Of a stretch of DNA of 64,000 nt, positions 9,379-19,660 are shown in pieces; within the stretch, counting starts at the first letter, position 1, and the number at the start of each line of letters is the position of its first letter. The translations under genes and the position numbers were made by a program. Source of the DNA: Acidovorax sp. MR-S7 (GTDB lineage: Bacteria > Pseudomonadota > Gammaproteobacteria > Burkholderiales > Burkholderiaceae_C); the NCBI RefSeq assembly GCF_000400995.2, contig NZ_DF238930.1:1-64000 (forward strand), given 5' to 3'. The notes below the pieces were generated by a model. That model made no database searches. It was given only the letters and a program-made list of their open reading frames with translations, and was not told the DNA's origin.

Positions 9379-10800
9379 CTATTTAATTCGAAAATGCAAA
9401 AAAGGCACTTCATCCATTTTGAAGTAACCCTTTGAAAGATCATCACCAAATATCGGTGGATGATCCCCAACCACCACAACCTCTACCCCTGAGAGTTCTT
9501 TACGCTGCACCAGCTTTGCCAACCCTTCGAAAAATTGGACATGAAGATTGTGGTAATTGCACAATCCATCCTTGTATCCGGCATCAAAAACATCATCACA
9601 CAAACTCTCTCTGAATTTAGAAATATCCCTTCGATCGTATGGCATATGAGAATTCAACGTCAGCCAATACAAAAATACCTTCTCAGCAGAGTTTAGTTTA
9701 TCGCCGGCCATCCCAAATAAATTTTCATCACAATATCCCGGAAACGAATAGCATTGCTTATCCTGAGATATTGGAAGTACCTCTTTAAAAATCATCTCAC
9801 CAAATCCAACAACAGGATACCAAAGTAGTCTATCATACATCACCCCATGCGCCCCATGCACAGATATAGTTTTATATCCCTGACGCCCAAGCATTCTCGG
9901 ATAGCATTCCCCTAGATGCTCTTCTGATATTTTTTCCAGATTTAGTTTGGTGGGCACTTTTCCACAAAGTTCGCGAAACTCCGCAAATGCAGTCGCCCCA
10001 ATGGCATGAACAGTACCCACTCGCACATCCCGGATAGCACGGCTATTTTTTATAATTCCAATCTGAGCATCGAGTATTACCTCATTATTTGGCCTACCCC
10101 ACGATTCGGCAATGATAAATAAAACTTTACTCGGAGCAGCCTTGTTCTCAACAACCTTACCAAAGATCTGCATAAACGCCGAGGGCCACCCAATAGGAAC
10201 ATATTCTACATTGTCGTGACTTCTAAGATTAAATATCTGCCTATTTTGTTGAACAATGCTTTCAGAAAAATAGATAGAACTTCCAACAATCAATTTTCCT
10301 CTATCCATCAGAGCAGGAAACAGAAAATTTCCATCTCTAAAAGAAAATGCAATCTGAAGAAATACAAGAAATATGACTGCGGAAATAATGTGCATCCTCG
10401 ACACCTTTTTTAAAAAGTGACACCCCCCACAATACAACACCACCGCAAACATTAAAAAAACTATCACCCCTCCCACATATGCAGGCCTCGCCTCGAATAT
10501 AAATTTTGCTATTGTCTTGAATTGGGAATAATCAAACAAAAACAAAATCGATGAAGCACCAAGAATAGCCTCCCATCCAATCGCCAGGAAGAAGATCACT
10601 CCCCCCAGCCACCACCACCCAAACGCAGCGACAATAAAGGCAAGAAGCAATTCAAGACTGATCAGATAGCGCTTATATCCAAAATGGATCGAAACCCATT
10701 CAAACATGCACTCCAGAAGCAAGAAAAGCAGAAAAAAGCAAAGAAATGCTTTCAGAGAGGAAATAACCCGAGCCTTCTCGGATTCAAAATGACCAACCAT
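9379..10800 (-). CDS. LTA-synthase-like membrane transferase, candidate pilin-modifying enzyme
   Basis: 473 residues. Four to five transmembrane helices lie in the first 155 residues, then a periplasmic alkaline-phosphatase-superfamily domain of the sulfatase / lipoteichoic acid synthase / phosphoethanolamine transferase type. Likely metal and catalytic residues are Glu232 (AESWG), Thr270 as nucleophile (GATAFAEFREL), His386 (LNSHMPY) and Asp446-His447 (VVGDHPP). YPRMLGRQGYKTISVHG matches the LtaS-type core. The codons are AT-rich (the line at 10381 is 40 % GC) in a high-GC genome, which suggests transfer. It begins 18 bp after the TfpX/TfpZ gene (ends 10818) with an AGGTAA ribosome site. Transfer of a phospho-group to pilin or glycan is inference; a cell-envelope lipid substrate is the alternative. 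Confidence 0.75.
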   Translation of the reverse strand: MVGHFESEKARVISSLKAFLCFFLLFLLLECMFEWVSIHFGYKRYLISLELLLAFIVAAFGWWWLGGVIFFLAIGWEAILGASSILFLFDYSQFKTIAKFIFEARPAYVGGVIVFLMFAVVLYCGGCHFLKKVSRMHIISAVIFLVFLQIAFSFRDGNFLFPALMDRGKLIVGSSIYFSESIVQQNRQIFNLRSHDNVEYVPIGWPSAFMQIFGKVVENKAAPSKVLFIIAESWGRPNNEVILDAQIGIIKNSRAIRDVRVGTVHAIGATAFAEFRELCGKVPTKLNLEKISEEHLGECYPRMLGRQGYKTISVHGAHGVMYDRLLWYPVVGFGEMIFKEVLPISQDKQCYSFPGYCDENLFGMAGDKLNSAEKVFLYWLTLNSHMPYDRRDISKFRESLCDDVFDAGYKDGLCNYHNLHVQFFEGLAKLVQRKELSGVEVVVVGDHPPIFGDDLSKGYFKMDEVPFLHFRIK

Positions 10801-10817
10801 TTTATATTACCTGTGCA

Positions 10818-11588
10818 TCAGAAACCATCGACAGGCAAGAAAACAATAGTTTGCCCCGTTTTTCTGCTCAACACAACGACCCACTCCAAAGAGCGAAAAC
10901 TAGTGACAGGCAACCACACCATATCGACTTCAGGTATACCGGCCTGCGCAATCTTGTCATTGATCATTTTTTCAGCATCGGGTCTCTTCTTTTTCAAGTC
11001 CGCGACAGCATGTGCTCTTGCCTTTACCCGATCGATACTATATTCATAATCCTGCCACCAATCCGGCCTGAAAGCTGGACTGAACCCACGCAAGGATAAA
11101 TCCAGGCTCTCCATCATTTCCGCGCCATTCGCAGGAGTCCGGGTACCAATCAGGCGGACGCCCGCCCAGGGCAGGCGATGGAGCCGCTCTGATTCGGGCT
11201 TTAAATCATCCTTTTTAATATCTGCGTACGTCACAACCTGGAATCGATCCACTTCAAACGCCAAATAAATCGGCCTCGTGTGCCAGAGAGAATACAGCCC
11301 ATAAGTCAGTGCGCCAAGCTGGATCAGACCAATGCAACCAAGATCCAGCATCAGCTCACGCAAGGGTTTGCGTGAATTGAACACGACGGCGGTAAGCAAG
11401 GGGCCACAAACGACATCTACCCCGACTATCAGCCAAAATAAGTGGCCACCACCAGCCAGCTCACGATAGGGATAAGGAAACCAAAGCCCGAAAGTCACGC
11501 CAGCCGTGATCACGGCGATCACCAAGCTCAAAGAGAAATGCCATGAAACGGCACGGATTACCGAACGTTTATCTTTCTCTCTATGCAT
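10818..11588 (-). CDS. TfpX/TfpZ family type IV pilin accessory protein
   Basis: 256 residues. The N-terminal third has three hydrophobic segments, with VSWHFSLSLVIAVITAG and VDVVCGPLLTAVVFN typical of TfpX/TfpZ proteins that accompany particular pilin alleles. The C-terminal part is soluble, probably periplasmic. In Pseudomonas, TfpX, TfpY and TfpZ are allele-specific helpers needed for normal assembly or retraction of the pilin encoded next to them. ATG 11588 is chosen because the upstream TTG at 11609 is weaker. It directly follows the pilin gene across a terminator, so its expression is probably read-through or has its own promoter. Confidence 0.82.
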   Translation of the reverse strand: MHREKDKRSVIRAVSWHFSLSLVIAVITAGVTFGLWFPYPYRELAGGGHLFWLIVGVDVVCGPLLTAVVFNSRKPLRELMLDLGCIGLIQLGALTYGLYSLWHTRPIYLAFEVDRFQVVTYADIKKDDLKPESERLHRLPWAGVRLIGTRTPANGAEMMESLDLSLRGFSPAFRPDWWQDYEYSIDRVKARAHAVADLKKKRPDAEKMINDKIAQAGIPEVDMVWLPVTSFRSLEWVVVLSRKTGQTIVFLPVDGF

Positions 11589-11620
11589 TTCACCTACGCA
11601 CTCCTGCAAATCACAAAAGC

Positions 11621-11649
11621 AAAAGAGGAGCGCTTGGCGCTCCTCTTTT
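11621..11649 (-). terminator. Terminator after the pilin gene
   Basis: A 13-bp perfect stem, AAAAGAGGAGCGC (11621-11633) with its complement (11637-11649), with a 3-nt loop and A/T tracts at both ends. It would sharply limit transcription from pilA into tfpX/tfpZ, a common way to express pilin in excess. Confidence 0.85.
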
Positions 11650-11669
11650 AATACTTTAATGCTGGCTGA

Positions 11670-12248
11670 TTAACGGCATTCTGCTGGAGAGAATTTTTCT
11701 TCGACGCCTGTTGCGACCGTAGTAAACGTTCCCATGTTACGGGAGTTTGCAGTTGCAACGCCTTTCCCGATACAGGCCCAGTCAATAGCACCGGTACGAC
11801 CAGCAGTCCATGCCGCAGCCAAAGTCTCTGCAGCGGCCGAAGCACTCCCCGAACGCACCCGCGGGTGCAGTTGAATAACATTCCTGGTTCCCAGAGAACC
11901 TACAGCAGCCGCTTTATAGGTGATAGCGATATAACCGTTTGCTGCTCCTGCTGCAGATGAACCGGATTCTGCAAAGAGAACCGAATTGACATACTTGGAG
12001 TTTGCACCAGTACCACCTGCTTGAGCATTCCAGTTGGCGGTATACCGACGATAGTCGTCGATGCTTGCAGTACCATCCGTTGCCAAACCAGCACGCGCAG
12101 GATTAGCCAAGGCAAAACCTTCCGTAACACGTGCACGCACCGTATAGTCTTGATAAGCAGGAAGTGCCACGGCGGCCAGAATACCGATAATCGCCACGAC
12201 GATCATCAGTTCGATCAAGGTAAAACCTTGTTGGAGCTTGCGCTTCAT
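11670..12248 (-). CDS. pilA: Type IV major pilin (PilA/FimA)
   Basis: 192-residue prepilin. The leader MKRKLQQG is followed by [20 protein letters not shown] with Glu5 of the mature chain, so it is a PilD substrate. The C-terminal disulfide loop is WACIGKG...SPAECR. ATG 12248 has an excellent GAGGAG ribosome site, so an upstream in-frame start at 12314 is rejected. A sigma-54 promoter lies just upstream, consistent with PilS/PilR control known for pilA genes. It probably forms the fibre used for twitching, adhesion and DNA uptake; dprA is elsewhere in the window. Confidence 0.93.
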   Translation of the reverse strand: MKRKLQQGFTLIELMIVVAIIGILAAVALPAYQDYTVRARVTEGFALANPARAGLATDGTASIDDYRRYTANWNAQAGGTGANSKYVNSVLFAESGSSAAGAANGYIAITYKAAAVGSLGTRNVIQLHPRVRSGSASAAAETLAAAWTAGRTGAIDWACIGKGVATANSRNMGTFTTVATGVEEKFSPAECR

Positions 12249-12310
12249 AAATTTCTCCTCGGAGTATTGAGACAACACCTCCAGGAAAATCCGGAGGTTA
12301 TCCAAGTACC

Positions 12311-12325
12311 GCATCTTCTATGCCA
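12311..12325 (-). promoter_or_regulatory. Sigma-54 promoter of pilA
   Basis: On the minus strand TGGCATAGAAGATGC has GG at -24 and GC at -12 with exact spacing (consensus TGGCAC-N5-TTGC). Transcription would start near 12299, giving a leader of about 50 nt to the pilA ATG. Confidence 0.7.
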
Positions 12326-12493
12326 GGTGGCGCTTGCAACTGAACGCCTCCTGATCTTCCTCTCAGTCCGTGGTTTTCGCCCCAACAAAGCGACACATTT
12401 GTCACCCATGGTTGTTACCTTTTGCCAAATGCGTACTATGGGCGCGTGCAAGACAAACCTGTGGTGGAACCTGGGAAAAAATTGAGTGTTTTT

Positions 12494-12540
12494 TGGCTCA
12501 AACGCTTATACGGCAAGTGCAAGCCGCTATCTTTTTTGAT
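12494..12540. repeat. AGCGCTT palindromic element, copy 3 (degenerate)
   Basis: AAGTGCAAGCCGCTAT followed by CTTTTTTGAT matches the right arm and tail of the long form (compare copies 4 and 10). The left arm is reduced to ACGCTTATACGG. It sits between pilA and the FHA gene, in a 310-bp gap that otherwise holds only the pilA promoter. Confidence 0.5.
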
Positions 12541-12558
12541 GCGTGACTTGCCGTGTGT

Positions 12559-13197
12559 TCACCGCAGAATGAACTCCATCTCGGTCCCGGCCAACGCAAC
12601 ACGATCCCCGTCTGCCAACGGCATGGGTTCGGCGCCGATAGGGTTGCCATTGAGCTGCGGAAACTCCTCGCCTTCCACATGCGCAAGCACGTAGCCATGG
12701 TGCCGCTTGGTGATGGAGGCCACGGCCACACCGGGCTTGCCAATGGTGGTAACCACTTTCAGCAGGGCCACTTCGCGCCCGGCGGCGGGGCCGGACAGCA
12801 CGCGTACGGCGGCGCTGAAGACCGCCGGGGGCGGCGGGAGGGGTGCGGCCTTCTGCGGCGGGAGCGCGCCGGGCTTGAAGAGCATGGTTTTCTCGAAGGC
12901 CGGCGCCTCTTCCTCGTTCAGGAACCGGATCTTGTACTTGCCGACCTCCACCGTGTCGCCGCTGCGCAGCGTCTGGCGCTTGACGGCCTTGCCGTTGACG
13001 TAGGTTCCGTTGGTGCTGTTCAGGTCCTCGACCTCGACTTCACCACCCGTCAAATGAAACACCGCATGCTCGCCGCTGACGGCCAGATTGTCGATCACCA
13101 CATCGTTATAAGGGCGTCGCCCCACGGCCGTGTGCTCCTTGACGAGCGGGGCTTCCTTGATGACGACTCCGTCGATAGAGACGACCAGTCTGGGCAT
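12559..13197 (-). CDS. FHA domain protein
   Basis: 212 residues with two forkhead-associated modules. The first is canonical: GRRPYNDVVIDN (26-37), SGEHA (41-45) and NSTNGTYVNG (60-69) supply the Arg, Ser, His and Asn that bind phosphothreonine. A Pro-rich linker (about 113-124) leads to a second, degenerate FHA-like sandwich. It probably reads threonine phosphorylation made by the kinase encoded in the same operon. It is last in the kinase-phosphatase-FHA order, 52 bp after the phosphatase. Confidence 0.88.
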   Translation of the reverse strand: MPRLVVSIDGVVIKEAPLVKEHTAVGRRPYNDVVIDNLAVSGEHAVFHLTGGEVEVEDLNSTNGTYVNGKAVKRQTLRSGDTVEVGKYKIRFLNEEEAPAFEKTMLFKPGALPPQKAAPLPPPPAVFSAAVRVLSGPAAGREVALLKVVTTIGKPGVAVASITKRHHGYVLAHVEGEEFPQLNGNPIGAEPMPLADGDRVALAGTEMEFILR

Positions 13198-13249
13198 GTT
13201 CTTTTTCCTTCTGCAGCCAATTATTCGGAAACAAAAGCAAGTTTCAGGC

Positions 13250-14056
13250 TCACGGCGCGCGAAGCAGCCGGGACATCAGTCCGCGTTTTCCACCGGGCGC
13301 AGATGTCCGCACGAGCAGCACGCTGATGTTGTCGCGCCCGCCCAGGGCATTGGCCAAGTCGATCATGCGCTGTGCCTTGTCCTTCAATGGAATGGCTTGG
13401 CGGGCAATGGCGGCAAGGTCATCGTCATTCACCATATCGGTCAGACCGTCCGAACACAGGATGAACAGGTCCTGCTGCTCCACCGCGAATTCGTTGACCT
13501 CGATGTGCACCGTGCCTTCCACGCCCAACGCTCGCGTGACAAGGTTGCGCTGGCCTGATCTCGCAGCCTCCTCTGGGGTTAGAAGGCCCGCGTCGATCTG
13601 CTCCTGCAGCCAGGAGTGGTCCCGCGTGATCTGCTTCAGTACGCCTGCGCGCAGCCGGTAGCAGCGCGAGTCGCCTACGTGGCCCAGGATCAGGCGGTCA
13701 CCAAGGAACACAGCAACGACCAAGGTGGTGCCCATGCCCATGTATTGAGGGTTGGCCAGCGATGCACCCAGAATGGCATGATTGGCGTTGTCCACGCAGG
13801 CCTCCATGGCCCGGCGCACGTCGGCAGCATCGGCATTCGTGCCTTGCTCCTGCAGCCAGCGGACCATCTCCGTACCGATGTAGGTCGTGGCCATGCCGCT
13901 GGCCACCTCGCCGGCGTTGTAGCCGCCCATGCCATCGGCCAGGATGGCCAGTTGGGCCGATGCGTCGATGGCTACCGCATCTTCATTGTTCGAGCGCACG
14001 CGCCCGGTGTCGGTCAATGCGTGGAACTCGTAACTCAACTGGGGCAGAGCTTTCAT
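13250..14056 (-). CDS. PP2C-family protein serine/threonine phosphatase
   Basis: 268 residues, Stp1/PstP type. The metal-binding motifs are intact: RSNNEDAV near the start, ILADGMGGYNAGEVAS, GHVGDSRCYR, LFILCSDGLTD and a final GGRDNISVLLV with the conserved Asp-Asn. It is cytosolic and would reverse phosphorylation by the kinase whose stop codon overlaps its start (ATGA, 14053-14056), so the two are translationally coupled. Confidence 0.93.
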   Translation of the reverse strand: MKALPQLSYEFHALTDTGRVRSNNEDAVAIDASAQLAILADGMGGYNAGEVASGMATTYIGTEMVRWLQEQGTNADAADVRRAMEACVDNANHAILGASLANPQYMGMGTTLVVAVFLGDRLILGHVGDSRCYRLRAGVLKQITRDHSWLQEQIDAGLLTPEEAARSGQRNLVTRALGVEGTVHIEVNEFAVEQQDLFILCSDGLTDMVNDDDLAAIARQAIPLKDKAQRMIDLANALGGRDNISVLLVRTSAPGGKRGLMSRLLRAP

Positions 14057-15552
14057 AGAACATCCGAAAACCTGCCGCGCGATGAGGGGCCGGGTGGGGA
14101 GGACGGGTCCATGATCGTCTGCTGGAAATCGGCCATGGCATCGCCCGGTGCATCGGAATTCGCATCATAGACGAGGCTTTCGGCTGCTCCACGGGTTATC
14201 TGTTCAGGCAAGTACGTTTCGCAGGCGCGCAGATCCTGCGCCAGCTCGGCGCCGGTCGCATACCGGTCCTCGCACTCCTTGGCCAGCAAGCGCGCAACGA
14301 TGGCCGCCAGAGCCGGCGGCAATTCCGGGCGCACGTCGCGCAGGTTGGGAGCGGGCTCGTGGACGATGCGCTGCATCAGCTCTGCCATGGTGCGCCCCCG
14401 CAGTGGCAGAGTGCCCGTGAGCAATTGGAACAAGGTGACGCCCAACGCATACAGGTCGGAACGCCCATCCACGGCTTGTCCCATCAATTGCTCGGGCGGC
14501 ATGAAGCTGGGTGTGCCCAGTACCAGGCCCGTGCGGGTCTTGTGACCATCGGTGATGCGGGCGATACCGAAATCCATGACTTTGACCGTGTCCGTCGCTG
14601 CATCGAACATGATGTTGGCGGGCTTGATGTCACGGTGGATCACCTGGTGCGCATGGGCATAGTGCAGCGCCTGGGCAATGCGAGCAGCGATACCCAACAC
14701 TTGCCACACCGGCAGCAAGCGGCCCGGCGCACAGGCAGCGGACAGGTCCTGCCCCTGCAGCCGCTCCATGGCGATGTAGGCCACGCCCTGCGCGTCGCCA
14801 CTGTCGTGGATGCGCACGATGCACGAATGCTGCAAACGACCCGCTGCGGCGGCCTCGCGAAAGAACCGCTGGCGCGCCTCGTCCAGCGCGGCGCCTTCGA
14901 ACTCCTGGCCCAGCGACAGAGTCTTGAGGGCGAGCTCCTGCCCTGTCGCAGGATCGCGTGCGAGGTAGACCGCCCCCATCGCGCCTCGACCCAGGATGCA
15001 CTCCGGTTGGTAAGGGCCCAGGCGCGGAAGCAGTGCTGAACCGCCGCTCGGCAGGGCTTGCACCGCCGGTGCTTGAAGGGCACGCAGGGCGTGCTGGATA
15101 TCCTTGACACGCTGATGGCCTGTCCTGGCTGCTTCGTGATTCGCATCGCGCTGGAGCACATGCTTGAACACCTTGCGGGCCTTGCCCAGGTCCCGCTGGC
15201 GCTCGAAGCCTCCTGCCAGCATGCACAAGCTCTGCAGCAGTTCAGGGGATGTCGGCAGATGGCGAAAGAGGCCGAACGCCTCTTCCAACTGCCCTTGTTC
15301 CTGCAAGGCCATGCCTCGCTGGTACCGCCTCGCATACGCCGCAGCACCACGGGACGATGGACGTTGCCCGGCCTTCCGCTGGCTGGAGGCCCATGCGCCC
15401 AGCAGGCACGACGCCAGTACGCATCCCAGCAACGCCCAACGCCATTCCAGCCACAGCAGCAGCCCTCCCGCCAATACGAACAGGCAAGCGGCTGCCAAGG
15501 CCCACCCCCACCCTGGACGCACTTTCTGCGAAAGAGCCCTTGTCTTGGCCAT
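14053..15552 (-). CDS. Membrane-linked Hanks-type serine/threonine protein kinase
   Basis: 499 residues. Two transmembrane helices lie at about 15-55, then a short TPR-like region (about 72-150), then a complete kinase domain (about 180-445): GRGAMGAV P-loop (188-195), Lys210, HRDIKPANIM (Asp308), DFG (327-329) and GTPSFMPPEQ activation segment. The kinase lies C-terminal of the membrane segments, so it faces the cytoplasm. First gene of the kinase-PP2C-FHA operon. Such trios occur with type VI secretion or cell-envelope control; no secretion genes are in this window, so targets are unknown. Confidence 0.9.
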   Translation of the reverse strand: MAKTRALSQKVRPGWGWALAAACLFVLAGGLLLWLEWRWALLGCVLASCLLGAWASSQRKAGQRPSSRGAAAYARRYQRGMALQEQGQLEEAFGLFRHLPTSPELLQSLCMLAGGFERQRDLGKARKVFKHVLQRDANHEAARTGHQRVKDIQHALRALQAPAVQALPSGGSALLPRLGPYQPECILGRGAMGAVYLARDPATGQELALKTLSLGQEFEGAALDEARQRFFREAAAAGRLQHSCIVRIHDSGDAQGVAYIAMERLQGQDLSAACAPGRLLPVWQVLGIAARIAQALHYAHAHQVIHRDIKPANIMFDAATDTVKVMDFGIARITDGHKTRTGLVLGTPSFMPPEQLMGQAVDGRSDLYALGVTLFQLLTGTLPLRGRTMAELMQRIVHEPAPNLRDVRPELPPALAAIVARLLAKECEDRYATGAELAQDLRACETYLPEQITRGAAESLVYDANSDAPGDAMADFQQTIMDPSSPPGPSSRGRFSDVL

Positions 15553-15688
15553 TGCACCGACCGCCGAGCTGTTGGAAAACCTGCCTGGCTAGCAATTCAC
15601 GCGCCGAGGCGCGCGCACCCCTGAAACGGCCGGGGATCGGCGTCAATCTACCATTTTTGTCACGCCATCCGCTGACGCGCGAAGTGCA

Positions 15689-16372
15689 TTACGCCCGCTG
15701 GACTTCGCCGCGGGAATTCATCCATTTGCCCACCGCCACAACCAGGACCGCACCGGCCGCAGCCGCCACATAGTGCAGCCAGGGGTGGCCGATGGCGTAG
15801 TCGTGCAGCACGTTGTCGTGCACGATGGTTTCACCGCCCACCCAGCCGATCAGGGCCGCGCCCAGCGTGACGATGACGGGGAAGCGGTCCATGAGCTTGA
15901 TCATGAGCGTGGAGCCGAAGATGACCAGCGGAATGCTGATGGCCAGGCCCAGGATCAGCAGCAGCATGTCGCCCTGGGCGGTGGCGGCAACGGCGATCAC
16001 GTTGTCCAGGCTCATCACGAGATCTGCGATCAGGATGGTACGGATGGCAGCGAACATGGTGCCGGTGCCCTTGGATTCGCCGTCCTCGTCTTCCTCGCCG
16101 GTCAGCAGCTGGTAGCCGATCCACAGCAGCAGCAGGCCGCCCACGATCTGCAGGAAGGACAGCTCCAGCAGCTTGGCGGCCACGACAGTGAGCACAATGC
16201 GCAGCACCACGGCCGCGCCGGAGCCGAACATGACGGCCTTCTTCTGCTGCTCGGGAGGCAGCGAGCGTGCTGCCAGGGCGATGACGACGGCGTTGTCGCC
16301 GGAAAGAATGATGTTGATCCAGACGATCTTCACCAGGCCGATCCAGAAATCGGCATTGCTCAGGTACTCCAT
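15689..16372 (-). CDS. TerC family membrane protein, second paralogue
   Basis: 227 residues with seven or so transmembrane segments and both TerC signatures, SGDNAVVIALAARSLP near residue 24 and MSLDNVIAVAATAQ near residue 118. It has a short acidic cytoplasmic loop (GEEDEDGESKG). It is of the shorter YjbE/YceF-like group, which is associated with Mn2+ export or metallation. Unlike the paralogue at 4.9 kb it has no visible riboswitch. It follows sucD across a hairpin terminator. ATG 16372 starts the family-like sequence; the upstream open frame is a shadow. Confidence 0.85.
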   Translation of the reverse strand: MEYLSNADFWIGLVKIVWINIILSGDNAVVIALAARSLPPEQQKKAVMFGSGAAVVLRIVLTVVAAKLLELSFLQIVGGLLLLWIGYQLLTGEEDEDGESKGTGTMFAAIRTILIADLVMSLDNVIAVAATAQGDMLLLILGLAISIPLVIFGSTLMIKLMDRFPVIVTLGAALIGWVGGETIVHDNVLHDYAIGHPWLHYVAAAAGAVLVVAVGKWMNSRGEVQRA

Positions 16373-16396
16373 GATGGCTCCAGTGTTATGAATCGA

Positions 16397-16428
16397 AAAC
16401 GCCAGCCTGGATGTCCAAGCTGGCGTTT
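16397..16428. terminator. Hairpin terminator between sucD and terC
   Basis: AAACGCCAGC (16397-16406) pairs with GCTGGCGTTT (16419-16428) round a 12-nt loop. On the minus strand it is followed by TTTTCGATT. It probably ends most sucCD transcripts. Confidence 0.65.
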
Positions 16429-16524
16429 CTTTTGTGTTGGAACCGACAGTGTAGAGAGGGCAGGCCCTCTCGCGCGTGCGTAATTCTGCGTAACCCGGGC
16501 GCTGGCGCCCGGGCGGCGGTGGGA

Positions 16525-17418
16525 TTACAGCAGGCCCTTGAGCAGGCGGCCCATCTCGGACGGGTTGCGGGTGATGGTGAAACCGCACTCTTCCATGATG
16601 GCCAGCTTGGCGTCGGCCGTGTCGGCACCGCCGGAGATCAGCGCGCCGGCGTGGCCCATGCGCTTGCCGGGAGGCGCGGTGACACCGGCGATGAAGCCGA
16701 CCACGGGCTTCTTCATGTGCTCCTTGCACCAGCGGGCGGCTTCGGCCTCGTCGGGGCCGCCGATCTCGCCGATCATGATGACGGCGTCGGTGTCGGGATC
16801 GTCGTTGAAGGCCTTCATCACGTCGATGTGCTTGAGGCCGTTGATCGGGTCGCCGCCGATGCCCACGGCGCTCGACTGGCCGATGCCCAGCTCGGTGAGC
16901 TGTGCCACGGCTTCATAGGTCAGCGTGCCGGAGCGCGACACCACGCCCACGCGGCCCTTCTTGTGGATGTGGCCGGGCATGATGCCGATCTTGATCTCGT
17001 CGGGCGTGATCAGGCCGGGGCAGTTGGGGCCCAGCAGCAGGGTCTTCTTGCCGCCGGCGGCTTCCTTGGCCTTCATCTTGTTGCGCACTTCGAGCATGTC
17101 GCGCACGGGGATGCCTTCGGTGATGCAGATGGCCAGGTCAAGGTCGGCTTCCACGGCTTCCCAGATCGCGGCGGCGGCGCCCGCGGGCGGCACGTAGATC
17201 ACGGAAACGGTGGCACCGGTTTCCTTGGCGGCGTCCTTCACCGATGCGTAGATCGGAATGTTGAAGATCGACTCGCCCGCCTTCTTGGGGTTCACGCCGG
17301 CGACGAAGCAGTTCTTGCCGTTCGCGTATTCCTGGCACTTTTCCGTGTGGAACTGGCCGGTCTTGCCGGTGATGCCCTGGGTGATGACCTTGGTGTCTTT
17401 GTTGATGTAAATCGACAT
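16525..17418 (-). CDS. sucD: Succinyl-CoA synthetase alpha subunit
   Basis: 297 residues. With SucC it converts succinyl-CoA, ADP (or GDP) and phosphate to succinate, CoA and ATP in the TCA cycle. The CoA-binding Rossmann domain ([14 protein letters not shown]) and the active-site phosphohistidine in [10 protein letters not shown] (about His256) are intact. ATG 17418 follows a GGAGAG ribosome site. It lies 17 bp after sucC in the usual sucCD order. Confidence 0.97.
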   Translation of the reverse strand: MSIYINKDTKVITQGITGKTGQFHTEKCQEYANGKNCFVAGVNPKKAGESIFNIPIYASVKDAAKETGATVSVIYVPPAGAAAAIWEAVEADLDLAICITEGIPVRDMLEVRNKMKAKEAAGGKKTLLLGPNCPGLITPDEIKIGIMPGHIHKKGRVGVVSRSGTLTYEAVAQLTELGIGQSSAVGIGGDPINGLKHIDVMKAFNDDPDTDAVIMIGEIGGPDEAEAARWCKEHMKKPVVGFIAGVTAPPGKRMGHAGALISGGADTADAKLAIMEECGFTITRNPSEMGRLLKGLL

Positions 17419-17435
17419 GTTCTGCTCTCCAGGGC

Positions 17436-18596
<1,161 letters not shown>

Positions 18597-18747
18597 GAGG
18601 TCTCTCTCAGGGGAAGGATGGGTTGACCCGTTGCCGCCGAAACGCTCAAGCTGACCGCAGGCTCGGGACTGGCAGCCGGTAAATGTATCATGCTGCGGCG
18701 CACCATATCCATGGCGGCCATTACGTACTAGCGAAGAGGAGCACCCC

Positions 18748-19659
18748 ATGCCCAAGGTCTTTATCGATGGCGAGGCAGGCACCACGGGCCTGCAGATTCG
18801 CGAGCGCCTGCAGGCCATGCCGCAGGTCGAGCTGGTCAGCATCGCGCCCGAGCTGCGCAAGGATGCCGACGCCAAGCGCGCCCTGATGGCCGGCGTGGAC
18901 CTGGTCATCCTGTGCCTGCACGACGACGCCGCGCGCGAGTCCGTGGCGCTCATCGACAGCCTGCCTGGCAAGAAGCCCCGCATCATCGACGCCAGCACCG
19001 CCCACCGCGTGGCCGAGGGCTGGACCTTCGGTTTTCCCGAGCTGTCGCGCGATCAGCGCGCCGCCGTGCAGCAGGCCGAACGCGTGGCCAACCCCGGCTG
19101 CTATTCCACGGGCGCGATCGCCCTGCTGCGTCCGCTGGTCGATGCGGGCGTGCTGCCGCCGGACTACCCCGTGACCCTGCCCGCCGTCAGCGGCTACTCG
19201 GGCGGCGGCCGCCAGATGATCGAGGCGTACGAAGCGGGCGGCGCACCGGCCTACGAGCTGTATGCGCTGGGCCTGCAGCACAAGCACCTGCCAGAGATCG
19301 TGCGCTACGGCCGGCTCACACGCCGGCCCATCTTCATGCCCGCCGTGGGCAATTTCGACCAGGGCATGCTGGTCGAGCTGCCGCTGCATCTGGATCTGCT
19401 GCCCGGCCGTCCCACGCTCGCCAGGCTGCAGGACATCTATGCGCAGCACTACGCAGGCAGCGAATGGGTCACGGTGGAAGAGGCGCCCGCATCGGGCAAG
19501 CTGGACGCGGTCGCGCTGAAGAACACCAACCAGCTGGAGATCCGCGTGTTCGGCAACGAGGACGCGGGCCAGGCCGTGGCCGTGGCGCGCCTGGACAACC
19601 TGGGCAAGGGTGCCAGCGGCGCTGCGGTGCAGAACCTCAAGCTGATGCTGGGGCTGTAA
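18748..19659 (+). CDS. argC: N-acetyl-gamma-glutamyl-phosphate reductase, type 2
   Basis: 303 residues, matching the short type-2 ArgC group rather than the ~345-residue type 1. It reduces N-acetyl-glutamyl-5-phosphate to the semialdehyde in arginine synthesis using [18 protein letters not shown] is the dinucleotide-binding turn. The catalytic Cys118 lies in NPGCYSTGA, and the C-terminal substrate His is in [11 protein letters not shown] strong AGAGGAG ribosome site precedes ATG 18748. A long palindromic element follows the stop. Confidence 0.95.
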   Translation: MPKVFIDGEAGTTGLQIRERLQAMPQVELVSIAPELRKDADAKRALMAGVDLVILCLHDDAARESVALIDSLPGKKPRIIDASTAHRVAEGWTFGFPELSRDQRAAVQQAERVANPGCYSTGAIALLRPLVDAGVLPPDYPVTLPAVSGYSGGGRQMIEAYEAGGAPAYELYALGLQHKHLPEIVRYGRLTRRPIFMPAVGNFDQGMLVELPLHLDLLPGRPTLARLQDIYAQHYAGSEWVTVEEAPASGKLDAVALKNTNQLEIRVFGNEDAGQAVAVARLDNLGKGASGAAVQNLKLMLGL

Positions 19660-19660
19660 C

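Noticed and set aside
16373-16524. Second yybP-ykoY riboswitch before the terC paralogue
   Set aside because: No GGGGAGTAG or GCAAGACC block; only a simple hairpin.
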